Assembly (NCBI GenBank): GCA_023247075.1
Contig: JAHFHD010000008.1
Span: 1 to 34,179, forward strand
Direction of reading: 5' to 3'
DNA length: 34,179 nucleotides
From: Candidatus Omnitrophota bacterium
GTDB lineage: Bacteria > Omnitrophota > Omnitrophia > Omnitrophales > Danuiimicrobiaceae
Of the stretch, positions 17,001 to 24,538 are shown piece by piece. The notes below the pieces were generated by a model that saw nothing but the letters and a program-made list of their open reading frames with translations, was not told the origin of the DNA and made no database searches. Every line of letters begins with the position of its first letter. The stretch's first letter is position 1. The position numbers were made by a program, and so were the translations under genes.

Positions 17001-19967
17001 TTGAGCGAACTGGACCAAACAGGAGCTAACAAAACGCTTACATTGTCAGTCTTTTCAAAATCTAACCCCAATGCAGACGCAGATCGATATGTCATTGGTG
17101 AACAGATTGCTTCTGACTTCTTAGGAAAAACAATTACCAAAGGAACAACCTGGCATGTTTCTGGCAGCGGAAGTACTTACAAGCTTGAACAAAGCAGTGC
17201 TTCTCTAAATGAATGGGGTGAAATATGGTCAGCGGAAAGCCCTGCCTACCAGACAGAGTCGTTTTTCTATGATCAAACAGGAAAAATGGTTATGAGTTTT
17301 GTTGATTTATTTGCAGGACGTAGAACACTTCCATCCCCACTTTCTGATTGTGATCTCAGCATCATATTTGACTATTCCCAAGGTGGAAGCAACATGGTCA
17401 CCCTCTATTCACGTACTAATGGTCATGAATTATTAAATGAAGTTTTTCAGACACTTAACGTGATTCGTGACAACACAGGCTTTATCACAGGACTTAAAGG
17501 AAACACTATTGATGGAAAGACAGTTGAAATCACCCTTTCAAGAGATCAGGTTAAGTTTACGGTTGTACAAATTCTTAACGAAACCATCTTAAGCAATGGA
17601 ACTTTAAAACTAGAGAAGAATAGTGATCAATCCGGAACCGCAAAAGTTTTCATGCACATCACTCCTTCAGATGCTTCACAGCCTGCTCAGGTATATGAAG
17701 TCACTCAAGGCGAATCTTTAAACAAGATTGTGACACTAAGTAATATGTTGTATGCAGTGAAGGTCAATGAACAGCTTGCAGTTTCAACCGTCAACATTAC
17801 CGCTCTTGTCACAGAGATCATTGATCAAAACAAAGATGGAATCCTTGGAGCACAGGAAGCACTCAAAGGATACGTTGATTTCCGTGCAGCAGCCAAGTAC
17901 TACATTCTTGGAGATACTCAAATGAGTCCACCGCAATACGACTCAAATCACTATGACTTAAATCAAAACGGAACCTTCACATCCGCAGACCTTACACTTT
18001 TCACCAGAGCTTTTAAATTGAGTGTCACCGAAGCAGTCTGGAATCAATACAGTGCATCTGTAGCAGCTTTCACGACCATCGATCAAAATAAAGATTGGAC
18101 CATCAACGCACCAGAAGCATTTGCCGTACATCTCACCCTCACCACCCAAGAATGGCAAAAACAAGGCAGCGGTCTCAAATGTGACTTCAATCAAGACGGT
18201 GTCACTAACGACCTTGATAAATCAGTTTTTATGAGCACTCTTCAAACCGTCTCGAGCACCTTAGAGATGAACAGGTTTAATGCTTTAACCCGTACATTTA
18301 CAGCCATGGATCAAAATCAAGACGGCATCGCAACAGCAAATGAAGCCTTTGCGTTGCTGACAACCCTCAAAACAACCGAATGGTCCAAACAAGGCAGCGG
18401 TCTCAAATGTGATTTCAATCAAGACGGCAGTGTTGACATTAAAGACATTTCATTTTTTGTGAGCACCCTTCAAACCGTCTTAAGCGCATCAGAGATGACG
18501 CGGTTTAATGCTTTAAGTGCAGTGTCCAGTCAAATTGGACAGCTCTACCAAGAGCGATTGGGCAGAGACGCTAAGCTTGAAGAATTAAATGCATGGATGG
18601 ATTTGGTTCGAATACAAAGCGACATTCGCATTGAATCCATTCAAGGTCAAATGAATGAAGCAATTGATAAAATCAAAGTCGAGCAAATCATCGCAGCTAA
18701 TCAAAACACCATTCTAAAAGGTAAAAACATTTCTTTTGATGTCATGTTTGAAGTATTAAAAGAAGCAGTAAAAAATCACAAAGGAAGCGGTCTTGCGGTT
18801 CAACTAACCACAGCAACTGTTTCAGGTTCTACTTACCAAATTAAATTTACTCGCTCAGATACTCAAGAGGCAACGCTCGCGAGCTTTCGTGTTGAAAGTG
18901 GAAAGGTGCTTTGGACAAGCAAACAAGTTTATTACCCCAGTAGCAGTTCTCTCAAACTCCAAATTCTTTATCATCTGGACGGAAAGACAGTAAAGTCAGA
19001 AAACGAATACAGTCTCAAAGGCAAACCCATCCGCTCTGTCATAAGAGACACGCAAGGAATCGTTCTCTCAGCCACTGAAACTGATTATCAAACCGATGGA
19101 ATCACAAGAGCGAAATACAGATATTATGGGTCAAATAATGTTTTGGCGTATGAATACGCGTATCAATCAGATGGATCGACATACAAAACGGTGACTTATT
19201 ACTACCCAGGCGGAACACTGGTTAAATCCGAAACCCAATACAATGAAAAAAATAAGCTTAAGAGCCAGGTAACCAAAGACCTTTCTGGAGCGGTGACGTC
19301 CTATGTGCAGTACGACTACCAAGCGGATCAAGTCACCCTTCTAGAATTCAGAAATTATTTGCCGAATCAAACGGGTTTAATCAGCCGGTATGTCTACCAA
19401 GCCGATGGAAAAACGATGAAGTCTTCTACTTTTTATCATCCAGATGGAGTCACAGTTAATGCAGAGTATGAATACAATGAAAAAGGAAAAGTGACCCGAA
19501 GTGTTCAAAAAAATCTACAAGGCGTAGTTACATTTTGCCAAGTAACCAGCTATTATTCAGATCAAGTCACCCGGTTTGAAGAGAAGCGTTATCAAGCAGA
19601 TCAGACTACCCTTGCAAGTGATTACCTTTACCGCTCAGATGGACAAAACCTTCAAAAGGTGACGAACTATTACCCCAATAGCTCAATCATCCAATCAGAA
19701 AGTGAATTTAACGCAAAAGGAAGAATTACATGGACCACACAGCGAAACACCCAAGGTCAAATTACTTCTTACATAGAGGTGCGTTATCTTACGGATCAAA
19801 CTACTCGGTCAGAAGTAGCTTATTACCGGGCCAATAAAACGCTTTCATCCGTCACTGCCTTTTACCCAGCCACCCAAAAAACACAATCCATTACTTCTTA
19901 TGCCGCCAATGGAACTACTGTTACCGGCACGACTCGCTATGACACAACCGGGAAACAGATTGCGTAA
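11094..19967 (+). CDS. Giant (2957-aa) exported multidomain protein: signal peptide, HExxH zincin-like domain, EF-hand/dockerin-like calcium loops, internal duplication, C-terminal tandem repeats
   Basis: Single ORF with N-terminal hydrophobic segment (FTSLFVLLSFFITQITPQSSLLFA); HESGH at 13308-13322 with downstream FVAETYEAW; repeated DxNxDG loops (DQNQDGVTTSSEAF, DFNQDGVINLSD, DFDGNGKQDALSDGILLLRYLAGF); C-terminal YYP.G..KSE.YN.KGK repeats. Confidence 0.85.
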   Translation: MQSRVVYRKFTSLFVLLSFFITQITPQSSLLFAQTPITIDPAAGNQQPETSVQAQQAVSPSGPVNSNTTQDFLLDTGGISPPTPESQSTNTFQNIKTNTKSLANDTENATPIRAITISNVNTFDGAFNYSFDIDTSKNAGSGALIRSDGVTTPGMDYKFVEYTDTQWSGWSILRILTPKYSYTPGTARENIDPTYLFLVNQDRSEFTFLGTYRNSASTTAILEDGMDLSQDAWKLMPKFFHDPLSLSAEEFQKLTNGFKTTRNIYESDSPIFGDSFTPIYLSTILKELAKHPNYNLDSNLSVRMFSGLSQSFTLSMRADQVEPIIELMAEVWSTLSLSTKKLLLTLPGSNLNSKSCNQLGKLFISYLDSYAQSSTSQRAIFEETSSLLSLAQRVVTNLNVDTHLKSQIVERILEISAAVQPFQAQFGNSSHFNIINFMDVLQKSGGLAIDLSLYEAQMTLILSRVLSSLAQKSDFNFFDLDVVNKTFNHMLQYVEPSLAGSLLNLFIGNQLAKYQGKADQLRLLMNALNWPISNVHRNSIKQIVLAKLNEGFSNFSLSDLSTIVSSQSPNAYQFSNYQLESKFFNNLINEYYSRIQNLALDSSSRSLLAEIIEFAKKSQNFDLLSQEFLSHLKDFNPKFNNESAEDYGIRLHKVEELWTQLGVFLVDLGGGMRQGVYRMGNGKADYVDFVTGALKNRAGWIHVVELTSDNDQGNARPMYVKLGWKSTNPIEIVVGTLIHESGHAMFESDEYQDGDIDPTRAFFFNENSQWNNQNFVSDYAGSNNFEFVAETYEAWVVDSRLWLGKAIQNYQEGHPSMLNMFLFLTSRTMGDELAETFLFPIYKLDKQTGLLDAKYFVGVWEMGSRKQGIFKFIVDDKLYSLTYTNYQISNLNISEAGIIPFTIFDHNQNGVYSATEAFDVLRERIGNHNDTYVTSLRNFFESHLNPEEVNRLNQLLSDPALLNQHHNQPTITETTHQIFLGRHTLKIERVTDQTGGIKTFARIYQTGNSQSFKECEITSYPFEQTIETGGISYKVKMADQNSISITQTLKELAFGAGSLTGAGNLKIEKVTNETGTHTFAKLFLPNSTEALKVFEIKNDFVIDETNPNAMVIKATLSELDQTGANKTLTLSVFSKSNPNADADRYVIGEQIASDFLGKTITKGTTWHVSGSGSTYKLEQSSASLNEWGEIWSAESPAYQTESFFYDQTGKMVMSFVDLFAGRRTLPSPLSDCDLSIIFDYSQGGSNMVTLYSRTNGHELLNEVFQTLNVIRDNTGFITGLKGNTIDGKTVEITLSRDQVKFTVVQILNETILSNGTLKIEKESNESGTSITYARYYESGSAHSSKQFQLDRTNLNTTIINASFEDIKLIRQAWNTLYTQSEVLTLEQKLIDAKLNLLKSNLKLDFDGNGKQDALSDGILLLRYLAGFKGNDLINNAVDPSVPNLTAQMVESRIAQAITSNLLDVYTTGSSDFVDGEFIIRSLSGFTGNSLTNGILIAPNRVIDKYGSVFRAMDQNQDGVTTSSEAFQAFLEFQNSIGASQGQADFNSQFDFNQDGVINLSDRDLFTNTVLPVLLNPETFYEIGWRNLFQTKLGRAPKGGKEELIQNSDGTATLKQYRSDGSLQIEVVYENATLKKIYQKVIHHLDGSKTEDGYYYYPGADAYEKIFYDQMDNIIDDYVFDLSTSQKTLEYIMRFYPNSNIREIIYNLGGENGYLKETYSINGNYEGAYSIPPPPEANPNYAFPPDLDAVFDSEMQPFFNLLKQKNTTWEEVYNSFVSSHTFETEAETRIKSIYQTLQNREPSEMELEKALDFLRAERTKFSDIKITEVTREISLGVHTLKIEKITDQTSNVKTFVRIYQTQNSQSFKECEITSYPFEQTIEMGGISYKVKMADQNSISITQTLKELAFGAGSLTGAGNLKIEKVTNETGTHTFAKLFLPNSTEALKVFEIKNDFVIDETNPNAMVIKATLSELDQTGANKTLTLSVFSKSNPNADADRYVIGEQIASDFLGKTITKGTTWHVSGSGSTYKLEQSSASLNEWGEIWSAESPAYQTESFFYDQTGKMVMSFVDLFAGRRTLPSPLSDCDLSIIFDYSQGGSNMVTLYSRTNGHELLNEVFQTLNVIRDNTGFITGLKGNTIDGKTVEITLSRDQVKFTVVQILNETILSNGTLKLEKNSDQSGTAKVFMHITPSDASQPAQVYEVTQGESLNKIVTLSNMLYAVKVNEQLAVSTVNITALVTEIIDQNKDGILGAQEALKGYVDFRAAAKYYILGDTQMSPPQYDSNHYDLNQNGTFTSADLTLFTRAFKLSVTEAVWNQYSASVAAFTTIDQNKDWTINAPEAFAVHLTLTTQEWQKQGSGLKCDFNQDGVTNDLDKSVFMSTLQTVSSTLEMNRFNALTRTFTAMDQNQDGIATANEAFALLTTLKTTEWSKQGSGLKCDFNQDGSVDIKDISFFVSTLQTVLSASEMTRFNALSAVSSQIGQLYQERLGRDAKLEELNAWMDLVRIQSDIRIESIQGQMNEAIDKIKVEQIIAANQNTILKGKNISFDVMFEVLKEAVKNHKGSGLAVQLTTATVSGSTYQIKFTRSDTQEATLASFRVESGKVLWTSKQVYYPSSSSLKLQILYHLDGKTVKSENEYSLKGKPIRSVIRDTQGIVLSATETDYQTDGITRAKYRYYGSNNVLAYEYAYQSDGSTYKTVTYYYPGGTLVKSETQYNEKNKLKSQVTKDLSGAVTSYVQYDYQADQVTLLEFRNYLPNQTGLISRYVYQADGKTMKSSTFYHPDGVTVNAEYEYNEKGKVTRSVQKNLQGVVTFCQVTSYYSDQVTRFEEKRYQADQTTLASDYLYRSDGQNLQKVTNYYPNSSIIQSESEFNAKGRITWTTQRNTQGQITSYIEVRYLTDQTTRSEVAYYRANKTLSSVTAFYPATQKTQSITSYAANGTTVTGTTRYDTTGKQIA
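14184..15046 (+). repeat. Internal duplication copy 1 (863 bp) within the 2957-aa ORF
   Basis: Reads as identical to 16746-17608 at constant offset 2562; encodes ISYKVKMADQNSIS...ILNETILSNGTLK. Confidence 0.9.
16746..17608 (+). repeat. Internal duplication copy 2 (863 bp) within the 2957-aa ORF
   Basis: Reads as identical to 14184-15046. About 155 bp upstream of each copy also aligns but is diverged (LGRHTLKIERVTDQTGGIKTFARIYQTG vs LGVHTLKIEKITDQTSNVKTFVRIYQTQ). Confidence 0.9.
18930..19960 (+). repeat. C-terminal degenerate tandem repeats of the giant protein (RHS/YD- or MORN_2-like)
   Basis: Recurring blocks YYPGGTLVKSETQYNEKNKLKSQ / FYHPDGVTVNAEYEYNEKGKVTRS / YYPNSSIIQSESEFNAKGRITWT, each followed by a D/NQxTxxExxxY segment. 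Confidence 0.65.
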
Positions 19968-20069
19968 AACAAGCACCTGCCAACCCCTTTTTTAAATCAC
20001 CCCAAGTTTCCACTATACCCATAGCACTCATAAAGCGTGATATTTTTCTCATTAATCGTTAATACTCAA

Positions 20070-20165
20070 GTACCTTGTCTCATCAAGCATGACAGGTTCA
20101 TTTTTTAAAGGAACAAGGTACAGTACTCTGTTTCTGATTTATTAAAAATTAATGTGACAGAGTAC
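20070..20165. promoter_or_regulatory. Back-to-back 9-bp hairpins in the intergenic region after the giant gene
   Basis: GTACCTTGT...ACAAGGTAC (20070-20078/20113-20121), one base, then GTACTCTGT...ACAGAGTAC (20123-20131/20157-20165). Confidence 0.45.
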
Positions 20166-20345
20166 AAGGAGAGACATTGTTGGTTCTTTTCGTGTTCTAA
20201 TGAAATCATCATTTGTGGCTCCCTTGAGTATATTTTCCGGCTGCCCTCACCCTCTGATGAAAGATAAGTTGAAGGTGAGGACTGTGCTTGCTGCTCATGA
20301 ATGATTTAATGAAGGTGAGCACTGACACATTCTCATTCTTTTGGT

Positions 20346-21161
20346 ATGATTCCACGCATGAATAAAAAAGCAGCTCACACAGGAAGGTGGATTCTGATTA
20401 CAGGCGCATCTTCCGGGATTGGTGAGGTATTTGTCCGCCGATTTGCCCGCGAAGGTTCTCATATGGTCTTAATCGCGCGTTCAGCCGATAAACTAAACAC
20501 GCTTGCTCGTGAGCTCGAGACAGAATTTGGCGTTCAAACACTCGTCGTAGCAATTGACCTGTCACTTAAAGAAGCGGCAGCAACCATTTTTTCGCGCGTC
20601 AAAGAAAATAGAATTCAGTTGTATGGAATTATCAATAATGCGGGTTTTGGAGCAGGACGAGCTTTTCACAAGTCGCTGCTTGAGCCATATTTAAAGATGA
20701 TTGACGTCAATATTAGGGCTTTAGTCGAACTGACTCATCTTTTTTTGCCCGGTCTCATCAGTCAAAATGAGGGGTTAATTTTGAATGTTTCATCAACAGC
20801 AAGTTATCAGCCGATTCCACTGACATCTGTGTATGCAGCCTCTAAGTCTTTCGTGACCTCTTTTACGGAAGCGCTTTGGCTTGAGCTTAAGGAAACAAAA
20901 ATCCGTGTCATGAATCTTTGTCCGGGCCTGACCAAGACTCCTTTTGGAGTTTCAGCCGGCCTGCGCGATTTTAGGAATGACCCATTTGCCGAAACACCTG
21001 AGCAAGTGGTAACTCATGCGTTTGACGCTTTTTCAAAAGATAATCCCACTGTCATCTCCGGATTCCACAATTACCTCATCATATGGCTTGAAAGATTCAT
21101 TCCGCATCGAATCCTTCTTTTCCTCGTGCTCGCTTTCCAAAAATCGAGAAGAAGTGTTTAG
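20346..21161 (+). CDS. SDR family short-chain dehydrogenase
   Basis: WILITGASSGIG, IINNAGFGAG, NVSSTAS, SVYAASKSFVTSF (YxxxK). Confidence 0.93.
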   Translation: MIPRMNKKAAHTGRWILITGASSGIGEVFVRRFAREGSHMVLIARSADKLNTLARELETEFGVQTLVVAIDLSLKEAAATIFSRVKENRIQLYGIINNAGFGAGRAFHKSLLEPYLKMIDVNIRALVELTHLFLPGLISQNEGLILNVSSTASYQPIPLTSVYAASKSFVTSFTEALWLELKETKIRVMNLCPGLTKTPFGVSAGLRDFRNDPFAETPEQVVTHAFDAFSKDNPTVISGFHNYLIIWLERFIPHRILLFLVLAFQKSRRSV

Positions 21162-21162
21162 G

Positions 21163-22302
21163 ATGAAATTTTTAACCCGCCTTTTTCTTTTCCTTACGGT
21201 CAGTCTCATTCTTTGCCTTGCGGGTTTGCAAGGCGCGTCTTATTTTCTGCTTCCTTCTATTTTGGAGCGGAAGTTAAGCGATGTCTTTCAAGCACCGGTG
21301 TCTGTCGAAGGGGCAGGGGCAAATTTCTTCACCGGAGCCATTTACATGAAGGGGCTTAGAATTGGAAATGTTCGAGGATTTGAGGAGCCTGATCTTTTGA
21401 AGGCGCGAACCGTTTCCATCGACATTGGTGTTCTGAGTCTTTTGACAAGCGGACTTGAGGTGCAGCGCATTCTGGTCAAAGACCCCGTTGTGACCATCGA
21501 AATTAATCAGCAGGGTGAGACCAATTACGTGCGCGTTGGAAATCGGCTTTTCCGCTGGATGGAAAAGTTGACCCACAAAAAATTAAAATGGATTCACTGG
21601 ATTACCCATTATGAGCTTGGAAAAATTCAACTCAGACGAGGTGGCATTAGGCTCATAGACAAACGGAATATGGAGCGCAACTGGAATTTGGGCTCCGTCT
21701 CTCTGTCATTTGCCAGGCTGATGTTCCCACCAGACCCGGAAGAAGCACTTCCCGCCGCGGTTTACTTGAATGCAAAAGTATTGGGCGCGCGCGAAGGACA
21801 AGTTCTTTTAATTGGACGCCTGCATCCATTTTCTGTAAGACAGAGCTTTGACCTAAGCGGGTCTTTAAAGGACATTGAGCTGAGTGAGTACAATTATTTT
21901 TTGCCTCATTTTCCACTCCGGTTTGAAAATGGCGTTCTACAGGCGAAGGTGAAAGCTTTATGTCACGATGGGCTTTTGGAAATGGACAGTCATGCCCGGG
22001 TGGATGGTCTTTTACTTGGACCAAAGCCGGGCGAGCAGTTTGAAACAAAAAAAATTTCTGGGCTCCCCCCAAAATTTGTAGCAGATTCATTTAATGACCT
22101 TTGGGACAAGAAAACCCCTTTTGAAATTAATTCGAACGTGACCGGCGATTTGAGCGACCCTAATTTTAACCTTGCTATGACGGTTCGAAAATCAATTCAA
22201 GATGCAATTTACAAGCCGGTGAAAGAAAAATTGGAAGAGCAGCTTGCGAAGACGAAGAACGTTGCGCTCAAATCTTTGGAGAATACATCAAGTTTGCAAT
22301 GA
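21163..22302 (+). CDS. AsmA-like / DUF748-like periplasmic protein with N-terminal membrane anchor
   Basis: MKFLTRLFLFLTVSLILCLAGLQ anchor, then LERKLSDVFQAPVSVEGAGANFFTGAIYMKGLRIGN...VSIDIGVLSLL typical of AsmA-type proteins; ATG at 21163 directly follows the SDR stop (the ORF track starts at 21016). Confidence 0.7.
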   Translation: MKFLTRLFLFLTVSLILCLAGLQGASYFLLPSILERKLSDVFQAPVSVEGAGANFFTGAIYMKGLRIGNVRGFEEPDLLKARTVSIDIGVLSLLTSGLEVQRILVKDPVVTIEINQQGETNYVRVGNRLFRWMEKLTHKKLKWIHWITHYELGKIQLRRGGIRLIDKRNMERNWNLGSVSLSFARLMFPPDPEEALPAAVYLNAKVLGAREGQVLLIGRLHPFSVRQSFDLSGSLKDIELSEYNYFLPHFPLRFENGVLQAKVKALCHDGLLEMDSHARVDGLLLGPKPGEQFETKKISGLPPKFVADSFNDLWDKKTPFEINSNVTGDLSDPNFNLAMTVRKSIQDAIYKPVKEKLEEQLAKTKNVALKSLENTSSLQ

Positions 22303-22332
22303 AAATTCTTTTTAACTGAACCTTGAAGACAA

Positions 22333-22460
22333 AACTCCCCCTAACCCCCTCTTCAACAGAAGAGGGGGGACTATTTGAACTTTCCTCTTTTTTCTTAATT
22401 AAGGAAAAACTTCAAGCATTTCCTCCCCTCTTTTGTAAAGAGGGGATTGAGGGGAGTTAG
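22333..22460. repeat. CTCCCC...GGGGAG palindromic repeat, two-hairpin form
   Basis: aactccccctaaccccctcttcaacagaagagggggg...aagcatttcctcccctcttttgtaaagaggggattgaggggagttag. Confidence 0.8.
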
Positions 22461-22503
22461 AAACCATTTTGGTTTTTTTAAAAATTCATTTTTGAGTTAA
22501 ACC

Positions 22504-23421
22504 ATGACTAAAACCCGTTCCGGTTTTATTTCTATTGTTGGAAAACCAAATGTTGGAAAGTCTACATTGCTTAATCGACTTGTGGGCACCAAGCTTGCAG
22601 CGGTGTCAGACAAGCCGCAGATGACTCGCCAAGTGATTCGCGGGATTTTGACGGAGCCGCGGGGGCAGATTGTGTTCCTTGATGCTCCCGGTTTTCACAA
22701 ACCAAAAGATTCACTTGGCCGTCTGATGGCAAAAGAAGCAGCCCAAGCGCTCTTAGATGCCGACCTTTATTTCTTCATGGTGGAACCCAAACTTCCGTCT
22801 GACTCTGACGCTGAATGGGTGAGACTTGTTGAAGAAAATGCAGGGTTTAAAGACCGCTCCGACACTTCTAAAAAGAAAAAACCAATTTTTTGCCTCATTA
22901 ATAAAGTGGATGCTGTCTCAAAACCAACTCTTTTGCCCGTGCTTGAGGCATACCAAGCTCTCTGTAACTTTGATGAGCTAATTCCCATTTCCTCACTCAA
23001 AGGGGAGCAAACTGATGTCTTGCTTGAGAAGTCATTTGAGTATTTGCCTGAAGGAGAGCACTATTTTCCAGATGACATCACAAGCGACCAAGCCGAACGG
23101 TTTCTTGCGGCTGAATGCATCCGGGAGAAGGTATTTCGGTTTACCGGAGCGGAAGTTCCTTATTCAACCGCGGTTCAAATTGAATCATTCAAGGAAGACG
23201 GTCAACTCCTTCGAATTGATGCCGTTATTTTTGTTGAAAGAGATTCACAGAAAGCAATTCTCATTGGCGCAAAAGGAAGTAAAATGAAACAACTTGGAAC
23301 TGCCGCTCGAATTGCACTTGAAGAATTTTGCGGAAGAAAGGTATTTTTAAAGTTATGGGTCAAGACGCTCAAAAATTGGAAACAGGACGAGGGAAAGTTA
23401 AAACAAATCGGATTCTCTTGA
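22504..23421 (+). CDS. era: GTPase Era
   Basis: GKPNVGKSTLLNRLVG, DKPQMTR, DAPGFHKPKD, NKVD, C-terminal KH domain (AILIGAKGSKMKQLGTAARIALEEFCGRKVFLKLWVKTLKNWK). Confidence 0.96.
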   Translation: MTKTRSGFISIVGKPNVGKSTLLNRLVGTKLAAVSDKPQMTRQVIRGILTEPRGQIVFLDAPGFHKPKDSLGRLMAKEAAQALLDADLYFFMVEPKLPSDSDAEWVRLVEENAGFKDRSDTSKKKKPIFCLINKVDAVSKPTLLPVLEAYQALCNFDELIPISSLKGEQTDVLLEKSFEYLPEGEHYFPDDITSDQAERFLAAECIREKVFRFTGAEVPYSTAVQIESFKEDGQLLRIDAVIFVERDSQKAILIGAKGSKMKQLGTAARIALEEFCGRKVFLKLWVKTLKNWKQDEGKLKQIGFS

Positions 23422-24056
23422 AACAATCGCCGAAACAAAAAGATAGACTGACAATCAAATCTATTTTGTTTGATTTGGGGAATGTCCTTCTTTTGTATGA
23501 CGCACGAAAATCGGCGCGGGCTTTTGCAAAGGCACTTCAAGTGCCGGAAGAAAAATTGTGGGAAGGATTTTTCATCTCTGATTTCGAGAAAGCGTACACA
23601 AGAGGAGAAATTTCATCCCGTGAATTTTTTAAAAGGGCAAGCCAGTATTTTCCGAATTCCAAAATGAGTTTCAGCGAATTTTCTCATCACTGGAATGACA
23701 TCTTTACAGAAAGTCCTGGGATGGATGGATTGCTTGGCGCACTGAAGCAGCATTACCCGCTGTACCTAATTTCTAATACCAATGAACTGCATTATGGGCA
23801 CATCAAAAAAACATTTCCGGTGCTCCGGCATTTTAAGAAATGTTTCCCTTCGCATCAAGTGGGTCACAGGAAGCCTGACCCAAAAATATTTTATCATGTG
23901 CTTAAAGACATCCAGCTCAAGCCAGAAGAAACGGTGTTTGTAGATGACATTACTCAGTTTGTAGAAGGTGCACGCCGGGTTGGGATGAATGCGATTCAGT
24001 TTACTTCGATTGGCGAGCTCAAGCGAGATTTGAAAAAACTTGGAGTTAGTGTATGA
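23364..24056 (+). CDS. HAD-IA family hydrolase (start uncertain; overlaps the era 3' end)
   Basis: SILFDLGNVLLLYD (DxG variant), YLISNTNELH, HRKPDPKIF, FVDDITQFVEGA. The ORF track starts at 23328; the true start may be as late as about 23418. Confidence 0.85.
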   Translation, partial: DAQKLETGRGKVKTNRILLKQSPKQKDRLTIKSILFDLGNVLLLYDARKSARAFAKALQVPEEKLWEGFFISDFEKAYTRGEISSREFFKRASQYFPNSKMSFSEFSHHWNDIFTESPGMDGLLGALKQHYPLYLISNTNELHYGHIKKTFPVLRHFKKCFPSHQVGHRKPDPKIFYHVLKDIQLKPEETVFVDDITQFVEGARRVGMNAIQFTSIGELKRDLKKLGVSV

Positions 24057-24496
24057 CTAGGATTCTGAAAATTAATGTCATTCTGACCCCGCAGGGGGAA
24101 GAATCTAGCGAATGCGAGATCCTTCGCTCCGCTCAGGATGACAGTCAAAAAGTTGAATCATGCAGAACTCAAGTAACAAATTATTTTTCGCTGCGAAAAC
24201 TTGGAAAACTTTTTTGCTTTATTTTGATTCTATTTATTTTGTTTGCCCATCCCTCATGCTTTGCCGCGAGTGCCGGAAGCAATCTTTTTGTTTCCGGGTT
24301 TACGCGTCTTTTACTTGCTCCCTTGCAACTCCCGCTCAGATTACTTCAAGGTACTTTTCAAGGCCCTCCTGGAATCGGTACTGTGAGCGGCGCCTTAAGC
24401 GGTACCATCGGCACGATTACAAACTTACTCGGCGGTGCTTTTGACATGGTTACAGCTTCAGCGCCTCTCGTTAAGTACGCCGTATTTTTTATTTAA
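24053..24496 (+). CDS. Hypothetical protein with internal hydrophobic/signal segment; N-terminus encoded by a palindromic repeat
   Basis: ATGA overlap with the HAD stop; KLGKLFCFILILFILFAHPSCFAAS signal-like segment; residues INVILTPQGEESSECEILRSAQDD come from the repeat at 24076-24143. Confidence 0.5.
   Translation: MTRILKINVILTPQGEESSECEILRSAQDDSQKVESCRTQVTNYFSLRKLGKLFCFILILFILFAHPSCFAASAGSNLFVSGFTRLLLAPLQLPLRLLQGTFQGPPGIGTVSGALSGTIGTITNLLGGAFDMVTASAPLVKYAVFFI
24076..24143. repeat. Short TGTCATTCTGA...TCAGGATGACA palindromic repeat
   Basis: tgtcattctgaccccgcagggggaagaatctagcgaatgcgagatccttcgctccgctcaggatgaca; overlaps the 5' end of ORF 24053-24496. Confidence 0.85.
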
Positions 24497-24538
24497 ATTT
24501 TTTACTTGAATTTTTTAATTAGTTGAGCGCGGATGAAT

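Noticed and set aside
14321-17140. Identical minus-strand 85-aa ORFs at 14321-14578 and 16883-17140
   Set aside because: Antisense shadows of the duplicated coding segment; no independent evidence.
11094-19967. RHS/polymorphic toxin with a variable C-terminal toxin
   Set aside because: C-terminal repeats are YD/MORN-like, but the repeats run to the stop codon with no distinct toxin domain, and no immunity gene follows.
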